A stretch of 64,000 nt of DNA from Phoronis australis. Its lineage: Eukaryota; Phoronida; Phoronidae. A model generated the notes under the pieces. It was not told the DNA's origin and ran no database searches. It saw nothing but the letters and a program-made list of their open reading frames with translations. How positions within the stretch are numbered: position 1 is the stretch's first letter; every line of letters starts with the position of its first letter. This document shows positions 1-13,028 of this stretch, piece by piece. Made by a program: the position numbers and the translations under genes. Where the stretch lies: assembly GCA_002633005.1 (NCBI GenBank), contig NMRA01000443.1, positions 118,251 through 182,250 of the forward strand, read 5' to 3'.

Positions 1-458
1 GAAAACCCCCGCTTAAGATACCGTTTTTTTCACGAAAACAGAAGTGGTGTAGATAATCAGTAGCGGGTGAACCTAACAGAAGTAACGTTCGTGCCCACGT
101 GACACACATAAATGATATTCTTGGAAATTTTCAGATCATGTTGTCTTTCGTAACAGGAAGCGACAGGGAAATGTTTTGACAAAGTTTGTGGCTTCTAACC
201 CCCCAACCTCTTGCAAGTTTACTTCCTTGGTTTGCATGACGACGTATTAACCTCAATTACAAATGCGGCAGAGTACCTCCGGTTGTCGTTAACACGAGCA
301 CTGGTTAGGAAGGCGTTTCGAATCCTTTTAAAATTTTCTTTACACTTTGGCATTTTTGGTCAGGTATTATTTTAAATAACTGAAAAGATCTGAGTAGAAG
401 AGAAAAGAACACCCGTCGTGTTGGTGGGAAAGCAAGATCAACAACTGTGAATATGAGT
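1..458. other. No gene seen
   Basis: AT-rich sequence with no exon-like open frame, RNA gene or clear repeat border that I can support. Confidence 0.5.
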
Positions 459-1330
459 ACTAGGTGGTGCAAACTAAGGAGAATCCATCCGAAAACGCAA
501 GCATAGCGTCATCTCAATAATAGATACCTATATGCCAAATTTTATGAAAATCCCTTGAGGACCTTTGAAGATACAGAGGTAAACATAAAAGAACAAAAAT
601 TGCTACTAGGGGGCACACCGGTAGTCAGATCCGTTGGAGAGACCTGGTCGTTTGTTGCCAATATCACATAAATACACTTGCTAAATTTAATAAAGATCCT
701 GCACACGGTTTAAGAGATCCAGCCATAGGAGGAAAAAACACAACTACCACTAGGAAGCGCCACAGTCGTTGAAGTCGTCGGAAAATCATCATGGGTTGTC
801 TTCTTCATAGTAAGAACACACATGCCAATTTTCACAATCATCCTTAGAGCGGTTTGGTTGATAGAGGGGTGGACGCCAAAAAACAGACTCAAAAACAATA
901 AAATTGGCCACTAGGTGGGGCAAGCTAAGTCGAATCCACCCAAAAACAGAAGGATAGTGTCATCTCACTAAAAGATGCATATAGGCCAAATTTTATGGAA
1001 ATACATTGAGTACCCTTGAAGATAAATAAGAAAACGTAAAAACCTAAAACTGCCACTAGGGGCACACCGGTAGTCGGATGCGTTAGAACGTTTGCTCATG
1101 CCGTTCCATCCATGAAAGGAACACACGTGCAGAATTTCATGAACTTGAGTCAAAGGGTCTTGGAGATACAGCAGCGAATGCCAGATGGATGCCGTAGGGA
1201 CGGACAGGGATGACGGCATAATGCGTCCACATATTAGTTTGTGGACGCATAATAAAAGGGTGCGGTCGCCAACAAAGTCTGGATAAAAGAGAGCCTTTCC
1301 AATTTAATCCCCTAAAAACATTCACTTTGG
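459..1330. repeat. Degenerate direct repeat, about 450-bp period
   Basis: A block beginning ACTAGGTGG at about 459 recurs at about 909 with the same order of landmarks: GTCATCTCA, a GCCAAATTTTATG tract, and a GGGCACACCGGTAGTC stretch at about 610 and 1060. Shorter related pieces (aacacacatgcc / aacacacgtgca) sit between the two copies. The copies differ by many substitutions. No coding frame is conserved. It is probably an old tandem duplication of a dispersed repeat. Confidence 0.6.
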
Positions 1331-1476
1331 TAGTTCAAAATACTTTGAAATGTTTCTTTTTCCAACTACATAAATCAACAGTATTTCTAACATTGCCAAT
1401 GTTTTTAAAACTTTGGTCATTTTAGGCAACATGTCACCTCCTCTTGTACTGATTCAGCCATAATGGGTTGAAAGAT

Positions 1477-1633
1477 CAGGGGCGGATCCAGGATTTTGAG
1501 TTAGGGGGGCCAGGGCAGCATATTAGTCAGGATTTTGCCTGTCACACATTCGCACCTCCGAACTGCCCAATGGAATCTGGGAGAATTTTAGGGGGGCGAT
1601 GGCCCCCTTGACCTCCCTCTAAATCCGCTATAG
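1477..1633. mobile_element. Short hAT-like MITE (CAGGGGCGGATCCAGG terminus)
   Basis: A 157-bp element. Its left end reads CAGGGGCGGATCCAGG, and its right end is an imperfect inverse, CTATAGCGGATTTAGA on the minus strand. The interior has opposed runs of G and C. The same ends recur at 20154-20309 (inverted), 18527-19511 and 27731-31439, so this is a repeat family. CAG-starting termini of this kind are typical of hAT elements, but I could not find a clean 8-bp target duplication. The superfamily assignment is inference. Confidence 0.6.
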
Positions 1634-1825
1634 AAGATAGCTGCCCAAAAATCACTATGAAAGTTTATGCAAATGACTACAAAATGGTGATCAACTGGAA
1701 CAAAACACACATATCATGACAGTGGCAAAGGTTCTTCAAATAAACTTAATCAGGGCAACCAATGCCAGGCACTTTTTTCATTTTTCAACTAAAGGGCTCA
1801 AGTCACCTACAATCTACAACCAGAC

Positions 1826-3326
1826 TTAAAGGCGAAGGCAACCTTTTTTCATGTCATTTTTAGCAAAAATAAGGTTCGTTGGTTATCCCAGACAAATTTT
1901 ACACTTAATTATAATTTTTCGTAATTTAATTAATTACTCATCCTCTACTCTGGAAGTGACGTTTTGGGAGGCAAGAATTTTGCGCTTATTTGGCTCTGCA
2001 TTCAGTTAAGTGTGAGGATCTGTTACTACTTTTGTTTTTGGGCTGTTTTTCTAAAATTGTCGTCACCACTTCCCATCGATGAGTTTTCTATGACAAACTA
2101 GGTTGTTAGAGAACCCAAACACGTTGGATTTCGGGGATTCTTTAGGTTGTATTAACTGGAGTCGGGGACCCATATCACAGTGACAGTAGTGATGTACCGG
2201 AGACATTGTTCATATAGCAGTGGTGATGAGGAATTTTTTTAGGGACAGTCAGTGGGTGGGTATACTTTGTATGTTTGAACCCGAGTATGAGGCAGGGTAC
2301 GCACAGGCACAACTGTCCCACTTGCCCCAGTGTCCCACGACACACTCCCACTGGATGGTGACCTGAGCACCCAAACTGCTTACATCCCGCAGTGTGACTC
2401 CCTCGCCACACACCTGGCAACTTTCTAAATAGCTCCAATACTTTAGACAAGTCCATAATAACCTTATCAAAGTTTGGCTCACGGATCTGTTCGTTGGACG
2501 ACGAACTGCAATTTTCACTGGGTGTCGAACTGGGCCTGTGATCACTCCCACAACTCAACATCGCTGCAGGGCTGCTTACAGGCTCTGTGTTAGAGACAAC
2601 AGCACAAGGCGAATCACTGCTAGTTCCCAGAATTGCACGCTCTGTACCTTCGGAGACACGGGCGACAGTAGGTGGAGTGCCTCCAGTCACTGTAGTGGCC
2701 ATAGCTCACGAGGCTTCTCGCTTCAAAAATGTACTTCTCGGGGGTGGCGACGGAGCAGTGCCGGGAATCAACAGCTATGGTATCGCACCCTTCTTCAGGC
2801 GTTGTTTCGCAGGGACCTTCATCAATTCAGCGTACACATCTCTGTCGTAATCTGACAGCAGAAAATGCTTGCCACACACTCGGTAACCCTCCACTGCTTT
2901 GAACATTGCGTTGACGGGTAACGCTGCGTTCCTCACACGAACGAGCCAAGTACGGCGAAGTGTGTCATCCTTTGGAAAGTAATGCAAAGCCTGGTATTCC
3001 CAAAGCGCGCGTGAGACGATAATAAGTACATCACGGTACGCAGCAACAGTGTGGCATGCTGTCTGACTCGTAAACAAAAGCAAACGACAACCGAACTTGT
3101 CACAACCGAGGTAGAACAATGTCTGACTCGACAGCTCTCACAGTCAGAGTATATGAAAAGAAATTGGCGTGAAATTCTTGCCTCCCAAAACGTCACTTCC
3201 GGAGTAGAGGACGAGTAATTAATTAAATTACGAAGAGATGTAATTAAGTGAAAAATATGTCTGGGATAACCAACAAACCTTATTTTTGCTAAAAATGACA
3301 TGAAAAAAGGTTGCCTTTGCCTCTAA
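1826..3326 (-). mobile_element. Kolobok-type DNA transposon remnant, family 1 copy a
   Basis: The left end is TTAA followed by AGGCGAAGGCAACC. The right end is the inverse GGTTGCCTTTGCCT followed by CTAA, a decayed TTAA. The terminal inverted repeats are about 150 bp (1830-1980 against 3170-3322). A TTAA target, an AGGRR-like start and THAP-domain coding (here on the minus strand) are known hallmarks of the Kolobok superfamily and of the vertebrate T2 MITEs. At about 1.5 kb it carries only the start of a transposase and is non-autonomous. The second copy of the family is at 48629-50085. Confidence 0.75.
2175..3119 (-). pseudogene. Broken THAP-domain transposase N-terminus (Kolobok family 1)
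   Basis: The minus frame 3119-2775 ends in a THAP-like core: a YFPKD..LRRTW stretch and a YRVCGKHF motif holding the final C-x2-H zinc pair. The first cysteines fall in another frame, so the domain is frameshifted. The reading continues after stops and shifts into a Ser/Thr-rich linker (frame starting 2702). It then enters a CQVCGEG...WECVVGHWGKW segment (frame 2551-2249) that resembles the region after the THAP domain in THAP-transposase proteins. The catalytic domain is absent. The same linker words (FLKREAS, APSP-PR) recur in the copy at 49412-49800. This is a remnant, not a functional gene. Confidence 0.65.
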
Positions 3327-3356
3327 TGATTGATGAAAACAAGTCAACAGTCTTTG

Positions 3357-4975
3357 CAAATCCATTACTGATTTCTGAAGTGCAAAGGGAACCTCAAACT
3401 CATTTCCTTCAAGAGAAATGACACAAGTGTACACCGAAAGAATTTGTTCTTTCACCGGAAATTTTAGAAGCATGAAATCACTTACTCGTATATCAACACT
3501 TCTTACTGAAGTGCTCATCATCATCAAAGAATATCAAAAACATTTTTCAAGTCTGGTCAGCACGCCACCTGTGGCCACCATTGTAAAGCATTACATATCC
3601 AAACCACCAAAGAACTGTTTTCTCTTTCTTTGTATGTCATAGGCATGTTTATTGGTATACAGTAACTCAAGTTAGCACCATCTGATGTCAATCAATAGTG
3701 TAGTGCAGGCAAGGAAGTCACAAAGTACATTAAGCACTTCTCATCATGCCTATAATAGATTTACATACCAGCACAAAACTTTTTTACTCTAAACTGTAAA
3801 GAGACACACGTGAGCTCTTAATTAGAGAATTAAGAAAAATGTAATTTCATTGTGTACATTTCATTTTCTGCAGGCCTACAGACAGTATCTTGTAAAAATT
3901 ATCATCAAACCTTTGTAGTTCAACTCCAGCAGATAAAAAAGATTTGCAAACAGGTGTCCCTTTACTAAACCAATTTTCAGTTCATATGTAAAAGTTTTCA
4001 TTCACAAAATGATGAAGCCAGACATGTTTTTCAGGTCAAGCATGACTTTTTAATTGGTCATGAGATTCATTAGAAGCAACACAGTGCAAGGTAAGTATTA
4101 TACTTGAGTATACCATGCTATTCATGTCATTCAATGAACAGTTGTGCACAAAACAGATGATAAAATGTCTCTTCTCTACGAGGCATAATACACATATTAT
4201 ATATCATGTTTATATCCTGTAGATTCCATGACATGCTGAATTAGACAATCAAGATATCTACCAACCGGTTACTAGTTTACACTCATTCCAGTAAATGACC
4301 CCTGTCCCCTACTTTCACTTGTTAGTAGTTGAAAATGCCTGTCTATGCCCGACCAGTTGACAGCACAACCACAGGTGTAGCCCATGAGTCCGTCTCCAAT
4401 TCATCTTGGAGTTAAATGAAAGAAACATGAGGACAGAGTAGCCTCAGTGGCCAAGAATATCGAACTTTGAAGGCTGGGACTTAAACAGATAGTAAATAGC
4501 GATATTGTTTATCACTATTGTTTGTTCCTCGACTTTGAGAAACTGAGCACGAAGGTGTGTCACACGGTGATATAACGGGATTCAAGAGCATGCTTGAAGC
4601 ACGTAAGAGTATTTTTACCTGAAGTCTTCTGAGCCAACTTAGCTTTACACAATCCGTCACGGATCTAGAAACACAAGGGTTGTTATTCTCACCAACACAA
4701 GTCAAGACATAACAGCCGAGTCAGTGCAATTGTCCGATAAGAGGTCAAGTTAAACACCGGATGTGAGTCATGTTGTAGCGAATACCTTCCTTCGATTACG
4801 AGTATCCATCGACACATTTGTAATCAAACAATTAGTTTCTATATTGCTCTCGATAATAAACTTACCTTTGGGTCATGGTGAAACATACTAAAGGTCTTCT
4901 GACTGAAACACAGGTGTAAATTTCCTTCCTCAGATCCGCTACTCATTAATTTCGTATTTAGCGCCACCTGTGCGG
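3357..4975. repeat. Segment A of a large duplicated block (copy 1)
   Basis: It matches 7257-8886 over about 1.6 kb with only scattered substitutions and small indels. Examples are caagtc/taagtc near 3550 and 7450, and a 3-bp atat difference near 4515 and 8415. No coding exon is evident. The small open frames inside it are shared by both copies but look like chance. Together with segment B it forms the A-B / A'-C-B' arrangement discussed under findings. Confidence 0.85.
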
Positions 4976-4998
4976 ACTCAGGTGAACGTGCCGAGGCT

Positions 4999-7255
4999 AC
5001 CGGCAGACCGTCGTCTCGATGATAAACAAATACCGGCATTTATTAATGACGGCAAAACTACTGAGGCAAACTCAAAAAATGTCATTGGTAATCGTCATCT
5101 CCGAAGTCTACTTATAAACGGCACATCTGGCACCCTCGCTCAAGCATAGTAAGCCTAATTCAGTTCGGGGCTGAGATCCGTCCCGCGACTAAGAGTCATG
5201 GACCTCCCGGCCGCGCTCATGACTCAATGAGACCAAAGACGTTAACTGATGAGACTTCGGCTTCTTGTGGTGAGAGGCGAATATACCAAGAACCAATCAT
5301 AAAACTTCAGGACCCCAGTGCCGGATTCCTCAATAAGCCTCCGTCAACGGATTCGACACAAGGGCACTGTTCGGACTCGAACTAAAAGCTGTATGATGGG
5401 GTCAGTCCCGTCACTAATGAGTCCGCACCGACGTAAAAAGTCTGCCGGCACCCAAGGCATTCACGTAAATCATGATAATCCAATGGAATACAGATTAATA
5501 GACACTTTCTTTGAGGTCGCGTAAACGTAGAACGGGAAATGTAATAAATAATATTGAATATTCGAATACGAAGCGGATTAGACCGCCTGCCTTTGGTTTC
5601 GAGGGGCCCCGGCCCTTAGCTGACCAAGCCCTTAGCTGACCAAGCCCTTAGCTGACTAAGCCCTTAGCCACTACATGATTTCATGAAGCTACTGAATGAA
5701 ATACTTGCTGAGTGTCTTGTATCTGATAAACTGTTCCGGGTGTTTCGACAAAACTGGTGAGATTTTGAACAAAATTTGCCGAAGTACGGCGTCTTTTGAA
5801 ATCGTTTGATCATTTAGTTTCCAAACAAATTCGGTCATTTATAATTGTAGGGATACCGCCGCGACGAGTGGTGAATGAATCTGTGAGCAGGTCTGCAGAA
5901 CACTTTAAACATTTCAAGTTAAATAGTGGATTGGTGCGGCTGCGTTAGAATAAGTGCATTGTCGTCATGATTTAGCATGGAATTGAAGTTAGGTCTTGTC
6001 ACAGAAAACAAGAAAACGAAAATCAGGGACAACACAAGCTAACGTAAACGTTTCCTGGGTGCAACAATGGTGGGTGGGAGCGAAAGCTAACTTGTCTGAC
6101 AGTGAATGCCACCAAATGACATCTCGTTGGACAGGTATGTCCTTTGAAGATTTAATTTTTATAAAACAATAAAGTTAAAATCTAAATGCAAAGTCCTATC
6201 TGGGGAGCATGCGAATACGAATTGTTCAAGTATGACTAGTCTACATCATTTGCCGATTCATTAAATCTTTGTGGATATGTAATTGGTAAAAGACCATGGT
6301 TCCTTATTGTCACTTAAAGCCCTATAAAACATCTTTTGAGTCTAATCGATGTATACGACTCGAATATTGATCAATGCATGTCACAACGTGGAGTACAATT
6401 GCAAACTCGTACTCAAATCAATCAGCACGATTGTCAAAATTTCGAGTCTGAGACAGTTCTGAGCCATTTGATCACGTGGTATCAAATTAACTTTCATCTC
6501 ACACATGTTTTACTCTTTTAAAATGGCGTCAACGTAGTTTTTTTGTTTGAATTGAAATTGATTACAAGAAAAATCTAGATTTCCTTTGACGCTCACACTG
6601 CTTTGGTGCCTGAAGCCAACCCGGCGTAAGTTTGGTCTGAACAAGTGACCAACTATTAGTTCTTCTTAGTCTCAAGCAAGAAATTCCTTTTCGTACCTGT
6701 ACGGAACAAGATGAGACCGATTTTATGGCGTTAAGTGTTGTTTTTTAATACAAAAGGCTTCAGTTTATTTCCTCTTTAAATATTTACCAAAGATTTTTAA
6801 GCACCAGTGTGTACATCAGGACCTAATGAATCCGAGTAAATGAATCCGAATCTTTCTTAAGTAACTAAAATTATCTCAAAATATTGTCTGCGATTGGTGA
6901 AAATTATGCTTTGAAAGTAAGTCCCAGAAAGAGATATGACTCGGTAACAAGTAAATGGCATCAGCTTTCTTTTTGAAAGTCGGCTGCAACAACGCCTGTA
7001 CATATATTAGTATTAGTTGGATTTTAATTATTGTGTTCGACTAAGATTGATACGCATTTGTTTATCAAAGATCCAGACAAAACTTAATATAAAGGACATA
7101 ACAATCCTGCTGTGAACAATTTAATATATTCATGATCTATTCATCAAGTAACAACTGACAATTATCATAATAGTATTTGTGATATAAGGCTTGTTCAGTG
7201 TTTCTTTTTAAATAAAATTCTTTGCGTAGTGGTGAAGAAGTTCGATGATGGATAA
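4999..7255. repeat. Segment B of a large duplicated block (copy 1)
   Basis: It matches 10986-13028, starting at ACCGGCAGACCGTCGTC and ending at GAAGTTCGATGATGGATA. It is more diverged than A/A', with several indels, including about 115 bp present at 6838-6955 and absent near 12727. It contains a 17-bp tandem repeat at 5612-5669. No gene is recognised. The copy stops at the single n at 7256. Confidence 0.85.
5612..5669. repeat. 17-bp tandem repeat, four units
   Basis: Units of the form CCCTTAGCTGAC(C/T)AAG follow one another. The paralogous or allelic site at 11531-11570 has one unit fewer, so the array differs in length between the two B copies. Confidence 0.8.
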
Positions 7256-7256
7256 N
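7256..7256. other. Assembly join (single n)
   Basis: A lone n separates the end of segment B from the start of segment A'. B' runs on past this point into unique sequence after 13028. The break therefore lies in the assembly rather than at a natural end of B. Confidence 0.8.
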
Positions 7257-8886
7257 CAAATCCATTACTGATTTCTGAAGTGCAAAGGGAACCTCAAACT
7301 CATTTCCTTCAAGAGAAATGACACAAGTGTACACCGAAAGAATTTGTTCTTTCACCGGAAATTTTAGAAGCATGAAATCACTTACTCGTATATCAACACT
7401 TCTTACTGAAGTGCTCATCATCATCAAAGAATATCAAAAACATTTTTTAAGTCTGGTCAGCACGCCACCTGTGGCCACCATTGTAAAGCATTACATACCC
7501 AAACCACCAAAGAACTGTTTTCTCTTTCTTTGTATGTCATAGGCATGTTTATTGGTATACAGTAACTCAAGTTAGCACCATCTGATGTCAATCAATAGTG
7601 TAGTGCAGGCAAGGAAGTCACAAAGTACATTAAGCACTTCTCATCATGCCTATAATAGATTTACATACCAGCACAAAACTTTTTTACTCTAAACTGTAAA
7701 GAGACACACGTGAGCTCTTAATTAGAGAATTAAGAAAAATGTAATTTCATTGTGTACATTTCATTTTCTGCAGGCCTACAGACAGTATCTTGTAAAAATT
7801 ATCATCAAACCTTTGTAGTTCAACTCCAGCAGATAAAAAAGATTTGCAAACAGGTGTCCCTTTACTAAACCAATTTTCAGTTCATATGTAAAAGTTTTCA
7901 TTCACAAAATGATGAAGCCAGACATGTTTTTCAGGTCAAGCATGACTTTTTAATTGGTCATGAGATTCATTAGAAGCAACACAGTGCAAGGTAAGTATTA
8001 TACTTGAGTATACCATGCTATTCATGTCATTCAATGAACAGTTGTGCACAAAACAGATGATAAAATGTCTCTTCTCTACGAGGCATAATACACATATTAT
8101 ATATCATGTTTATATCCTGTAGATTCCATGACATGCTGAATTAGACAATCAAGATATCTACCAACCGGTTACTAGTTTACACTCATTCCAGTAAATGACC
8201 CCTGTCCCCTACTTTCACTTGTTAGTAGCTGAAAATGCCTGTCTATGCCCGACCAGTTGACAGCACAACCACAGGTGTAGCCCATGAGTCCGTCTCCAAT
8301 TCAGCTTGAAGTAAAATGAAAAAACATGAGGACAGAGTAGCCTCAGTGGCCAAGAATACCGAACTTTGAAGGCTGGGACTTAAACAGATAGTAAATAGCG
8401 ATATTGTTTATCACTATATTGTTTGTTCCTCGACTCCTGAGAAACTGAGCACGAAGGTGTGTCACACGGTGATATAACGGGATTCAAGAGCATGCTTGAA
8501 GCACGTAAGAGTATTTTTACCTGAAGTCTTCTGAGCCAACTTAGCTTTACACAATCCGTCACGGATCTAGTAACACAAGGGTTGTTATTCTCACAAACAC
8601 AAGTCAAGACATAACAGCCGAGTCAGTGCAATTGTCCGATAAGAGGTCAAGTTAAACACCGGATGTGAGTCATGTTGTAGCGAATATCTTCCTTCGATTA
8701 CGAGCATCCATCGACACATTATTTTGTAATCAAACAATTAGTTTCTGTATTGCTCTTGATAATAAACTTACCTTTTGGTCATGGTGAAACATACTAAAGG
8801 TCTTCTGACTGAAACACAGGTGTAAATTTCCTTCCTCGGATTCACTCCGCTACTCATTAATTTCGTATTTAGCGCCACCTGTGCGG
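7257..8886. repeat. Segment A' (copy 2 of segment A)
   Basis: Near-identical to 3357-4975, starting right after the n at 7256. After the shared end GCGCCACCTGTGCGG the two copies part. Copy 1 goes on to segment B after about 23 bp. Copy 2 goes on to the 2.1-kb segment C. Confidence 0.85.
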
Positions 8887-10985
8887 TTTTGATTGGGATT
8901 CTTTGGTGAATCAACTTAACCTCCACACAGAAAATTGAGGGGTAATAATTCTTTAACTTGAATAATGTCACACAAGATTTCTAGGTACGGTCCATTTCGT
9001 TTATGGGCCTACAAAGAATTCTGGGCTCAGAAAAATCAGTTATCTTTACAATGCACTGAGATAATTCCTTGAAGGACATGTTTAAACTGGATTGATAACC
9101 CGAAAATAAGTGGGAAACATTAAATATTAAGCCAAAATCGATGGAATATCACTAATTTAGGGGTCTATAATGGTGCAGTGTTTAAATATACACTCACACA
9201 CACACCAACATATAAATAAAGAGTAGGCCCCTATGCCTTCGTTTTATGAAGAAAAAAAAACAAGTGTCAGTTCCAGTTTTTCTGGCGCCAGCCAGAGTAA
9301 AATCCCATTTCGGGTACGTTGAAGTACATGCATTTTCAGTTTGACGTTATAAGCGATTTACATCAGGCCCGTAGGCTGACAATTTTCCAGCAGGAGACTT
9401 CTCGCGCAAAATAAGTATGAAAACGAAATATCCGCGATCAACCAAGAATACAAAGTCAAGCAGTTTTGCAAAAACGTTTAATTAAAAATAGGATACTAAA
9501 TTCTCAAGTTTTGCGAAAGATACAAAGGCTTTCAATTTCTTTGGTCAAGAAATAATTTTCTTCGACATTTTTAGTCTTTGCGAATTCTTAAGATTGATAA
9601 CTTTGTTTTTATAAGGTTTGATAGGCACCTTATTTCAATTCACGCAGGATACTCGTTCGTCTTGTTCCCGCATGAAGCAATTCCTACTACATATATATTT
9701 GCAAGTTCCTTGATATACTACACTATGGAATATAACAGACTTAAAATAGTCTTGTTAATCAAAGATTGATCTCAGGCTTCATTTTAGGAGCGCTCCACGC
9801 GCTCAGGGCGCATTCAAAGATTTTTAATCTGAAATGTTGTACTTGCGAATTCAGTTTCCTTAGCAAGAAAGTGTAAATATTTTACTACAATTTTTACCCA
9901 TTGTGGCTGCGATGGTCCAATTTTCCAAATTTTCGTGTGATTTTTTTAAAATGATCTTAGAGTTTTCAATATTTTTCCTGATTCTCGATAATTATTTCGC
10001 TTGCTGGAGCTTTCCTAAACCGATTTTGAAAATTTCCCTTTTTCCGAATCTTATGAACCGAATTTCCTGGAAAAACAATGTTTCCAATTTCTGTGTTTTC
10101 TTTTAGTGTACATTTTTTGTAAGACTTTTCTGAAAGATGCGTTTGATGATGTAGGAACGCTATTTCACACACTACAGGACACCTATTTTCTCCAGGATCA
10201 TCGCCTTTTGTCATACAGGTGGGCGTCGATTATTTTTAACTTATTACGTACCACAACAAATGATAATGCCTTACTGGGAATATACCCAACCGAGTATTTT
10301 TACCCATTCGATTATTTCTGACATATTCTTGAAGGAAATTCAGTACAAGCGAAAAAACACTCAGATCAGAGTGAGGACGAAGAGCGTCTTCACCGCGACG
10401 GCCTAAGGTCGGGCGACGCCCAGGCCAGGAAATGAAATTCAGAAATATTTTAATCTTATGAATCAATTATAAGTATATATTCTACAGAATGTCACTTTTT
10501 TGAAAGAGCTTTTTACTAATTTGCCTTTCAACAGAGGACTCCCCGGTCCGGATGCACTCCACGGCAGTCAGGGTCACGATCCTACTTAGCTAACGGGATT
10601 TGTCCCCGCAAGTAGAGAAAAAGAGACAGAGAGAGCGAAACAGAGGGTGACAGGTAATATTAGCTCATAATATAGTTTACAGAGTACCATATGTGCGCAA
10701 GTCTACTGACCCGCGACTGATTTGAAGTAAATCTAGTTACAATTCATTTACCAATGCCTAACATAACACTGGCAATTGACCAAAATCGTTACATTATCAC
10801 ACACGTAGTGAATTTCTATTTTTAGGCTTATTTTACAGCTGTGCTTTGCCGTTTTCGTTTGGGAAGAAATTTCACGGGGGAAGAAATTATATGCCTTAGA
10901 CATAAAATAATTTCCCCTCAATACCCCGCATGCGCAAAAGGGTCAGAGTGGGAAGAAATTTCACGGGGAAGAAATTTTACGTGAC
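8887..10985. other. Segment C, unique 2.1-kb insert between A' and B'
   Basis: Present between A' and B' but missing between A and B, so it is an insertion/deletion difference. It holds AT-rich sequence and, near its right end, a short direct repeat GGGAAGAAATTTCACGGGG (about 10860 and 10951). No transposase-like frame, clear terminal inverted repeats or RNA gene was found. Confidence 0.6.
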
Positions 10986-13028
10986 ACCGGCAGACCGTCG
11001 TCTTGATGATTAACAAATACCGGCATTTATTAATGACGGCAAAAACTACTGAGGCAAACTCAAAAAATGTCATTGGTAATCGTCATCTCCGAAGTCTACA
11101 TATAAACGGCACATCTGGCAAGTATAGTTGTACACCCTCGCTCAAGTATAGTAGGCCTAATTCAGTTCGGGGCCGGGATCCGTCCCGCGGCTGAGAGTCA
11201 CCATGGACCTCCCGCGCTCTTGACCAGGAACCAATCTTAAAACTTTAGGACCCCAGTGCCGAATTCCTCAATAAACCTCCGTCAACGGATTGGACTCACA
11301 AGGGCATGTTCGGACTCAAACTAAAAGCTGTATGATGGGGTCAGTCCCGTCACTAATGAGTCCGCACCGGCACCCAAGGCATTCACGTAAATCATGATAA
11401 TCCAATGGAATACAGATTAATAGATAATTTCTTTGAGGTCGCGTAAACGTAGAACGAGAAATGTAATAAATAATATTGAATATTCGAATACAAAGATTAG
11501 ACCACCTGCCTTTGGTTTCGAGGGGCCCCGGCCCTTAGCTGACTAAGCCCTTAGCTGACTAAGCCCTTATCCGCTACATGGTTTCATGAAGCTACTAAAC
11601 GAAATACGTGTCTTGTATCTGTTCGGTGTTTCGACAAAACTGATGAGATTTTGAACAAAATTTGCCGAAGTACGGCGTCTTTTGAAATCGTTTGATTCCT
11701 TCAGTTAGCAAACAAATTCGGTCATTTATAATTGTAGGGATACCGCCGCGACGAATGGTGAATAAATCTGTGAGCAGGTCTGCAGAACACTTTAAACATT
11801 TCAAGTTAACTAATGGATTGGTGCGGCTGCGTTAGAATAAGTGCTTCGTTTGTAGATAAGTCGCATTGTCGTGATTTAGCATGGAATTGAAGTTAGGTCT
11901 TGTCACAGAAAACGAGAAAACGAAAATCAGGGACAACACAGGCTAACGCAAACGTTTCCTGTGTGCAACAATGGTGGGTGGGTTGCGGTACACCAAATGA
12001 CATCTCGTTAGACAGGTATGTTCTTTTGATGATTCAATTTTTATAAAACAATAAAGTTAAATTCTAAATGCAAAGTCCTATCTGGGGAGCATGCAAATAC
12101 GATTTGCTCAAGTGTGACTAGTCTACATCATTTGCCGATTCATCAAATCTTTGTGGATATGTAACTGGCAAGAGATCATGGTTCCTTATTGTCACTTAAA
12201 GCCCTATAAAACATCTTTTGAGTCTAATCGATGTCTACGACTCGAATATTGATCAATGCATGTCACAACGTCGAGTACAATTGCAAACTCGTACTCAAAT
12301 CAATCAGCACCATTGGCAAAATTTCGAATCTGAGACAGTTCTGAGCCATTTGATCACGTGGTATCAAATTAACTTTCATCTCACACTCGTTTTACTCTTC
12401 TAAAGTGGCGTCAACGTAGTCTTAGCTTTTGTTTGAATTGAAATTGATTACAAGAAAACTCTAGACTTCCTCTGACGCTCACACTGCTTTGGTGCCTGAG
12501 GCCAACCCGGCCTAAGTTTGGTCTGAACAAGTGACCAACTATTCGTTCTTCTTAGTTTCAAGCATGAAATTCCTTCTCGGATCTGTACGGAACAAGATGA
12601 GACCGATTTTATGACGTTTAGTGTTGTTTTTTTTATACAAAAGGCTTCAGTTTATTTCCTCTTTAAATATTTACCAAAGATTTTTAAGCACAAGTGTGTA
12701 CATCAGGACCTAATGAATCCGAGTAAACGACATCAGCTTTCTTTTTGAAAGTCGGCTGCAACAACGCCTGTACCTAATAATCACTATTAAGTTGGATTTT
12801 AATTATTGTGTTCGACTAAGATTGATACGTATTTGTTTATGAAAGATCCAGACAAAATTAGCATAAAGGACATAACAATCCTGCTGTGAACAATTTAATA
12901 TATTCATGATCTATTCATCAAGTAACAACTGACAATTATCATAATAGTATTTGTGATATAAGGCTTTTTCAGTGTTTCTTTTTAAATAAAATTCTTTGCG
13001 TAGTGGTGAAGAAGTTCGATGATGGATA
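10986..13028. repeat. Segment B' (copy 2 of segment B)
   Basis: Second copy of 4999-7255, 2043 bp against 2257 bp, with multiple indels. It holds three units of the 17-bp repeat at 11531-11570. Past GATGGATA it runs uninterrupted into unique DNA leading to the TMEM26-like gene, so this copy is the one continuous with the right flank. Confidence 0.85.

Noticed and set aside
2538-2855. Plus-strand open frames over the Kolobok remnant
   Set aside because: Shadows of the minus-strand THAP-transposase reading.
6336-6521. 61-codon open frame present in both B copies (also 12218-12403)
   Set aside because: Conserved only because the whole segment is duplicated. No start context, splice sites or family resemblance.
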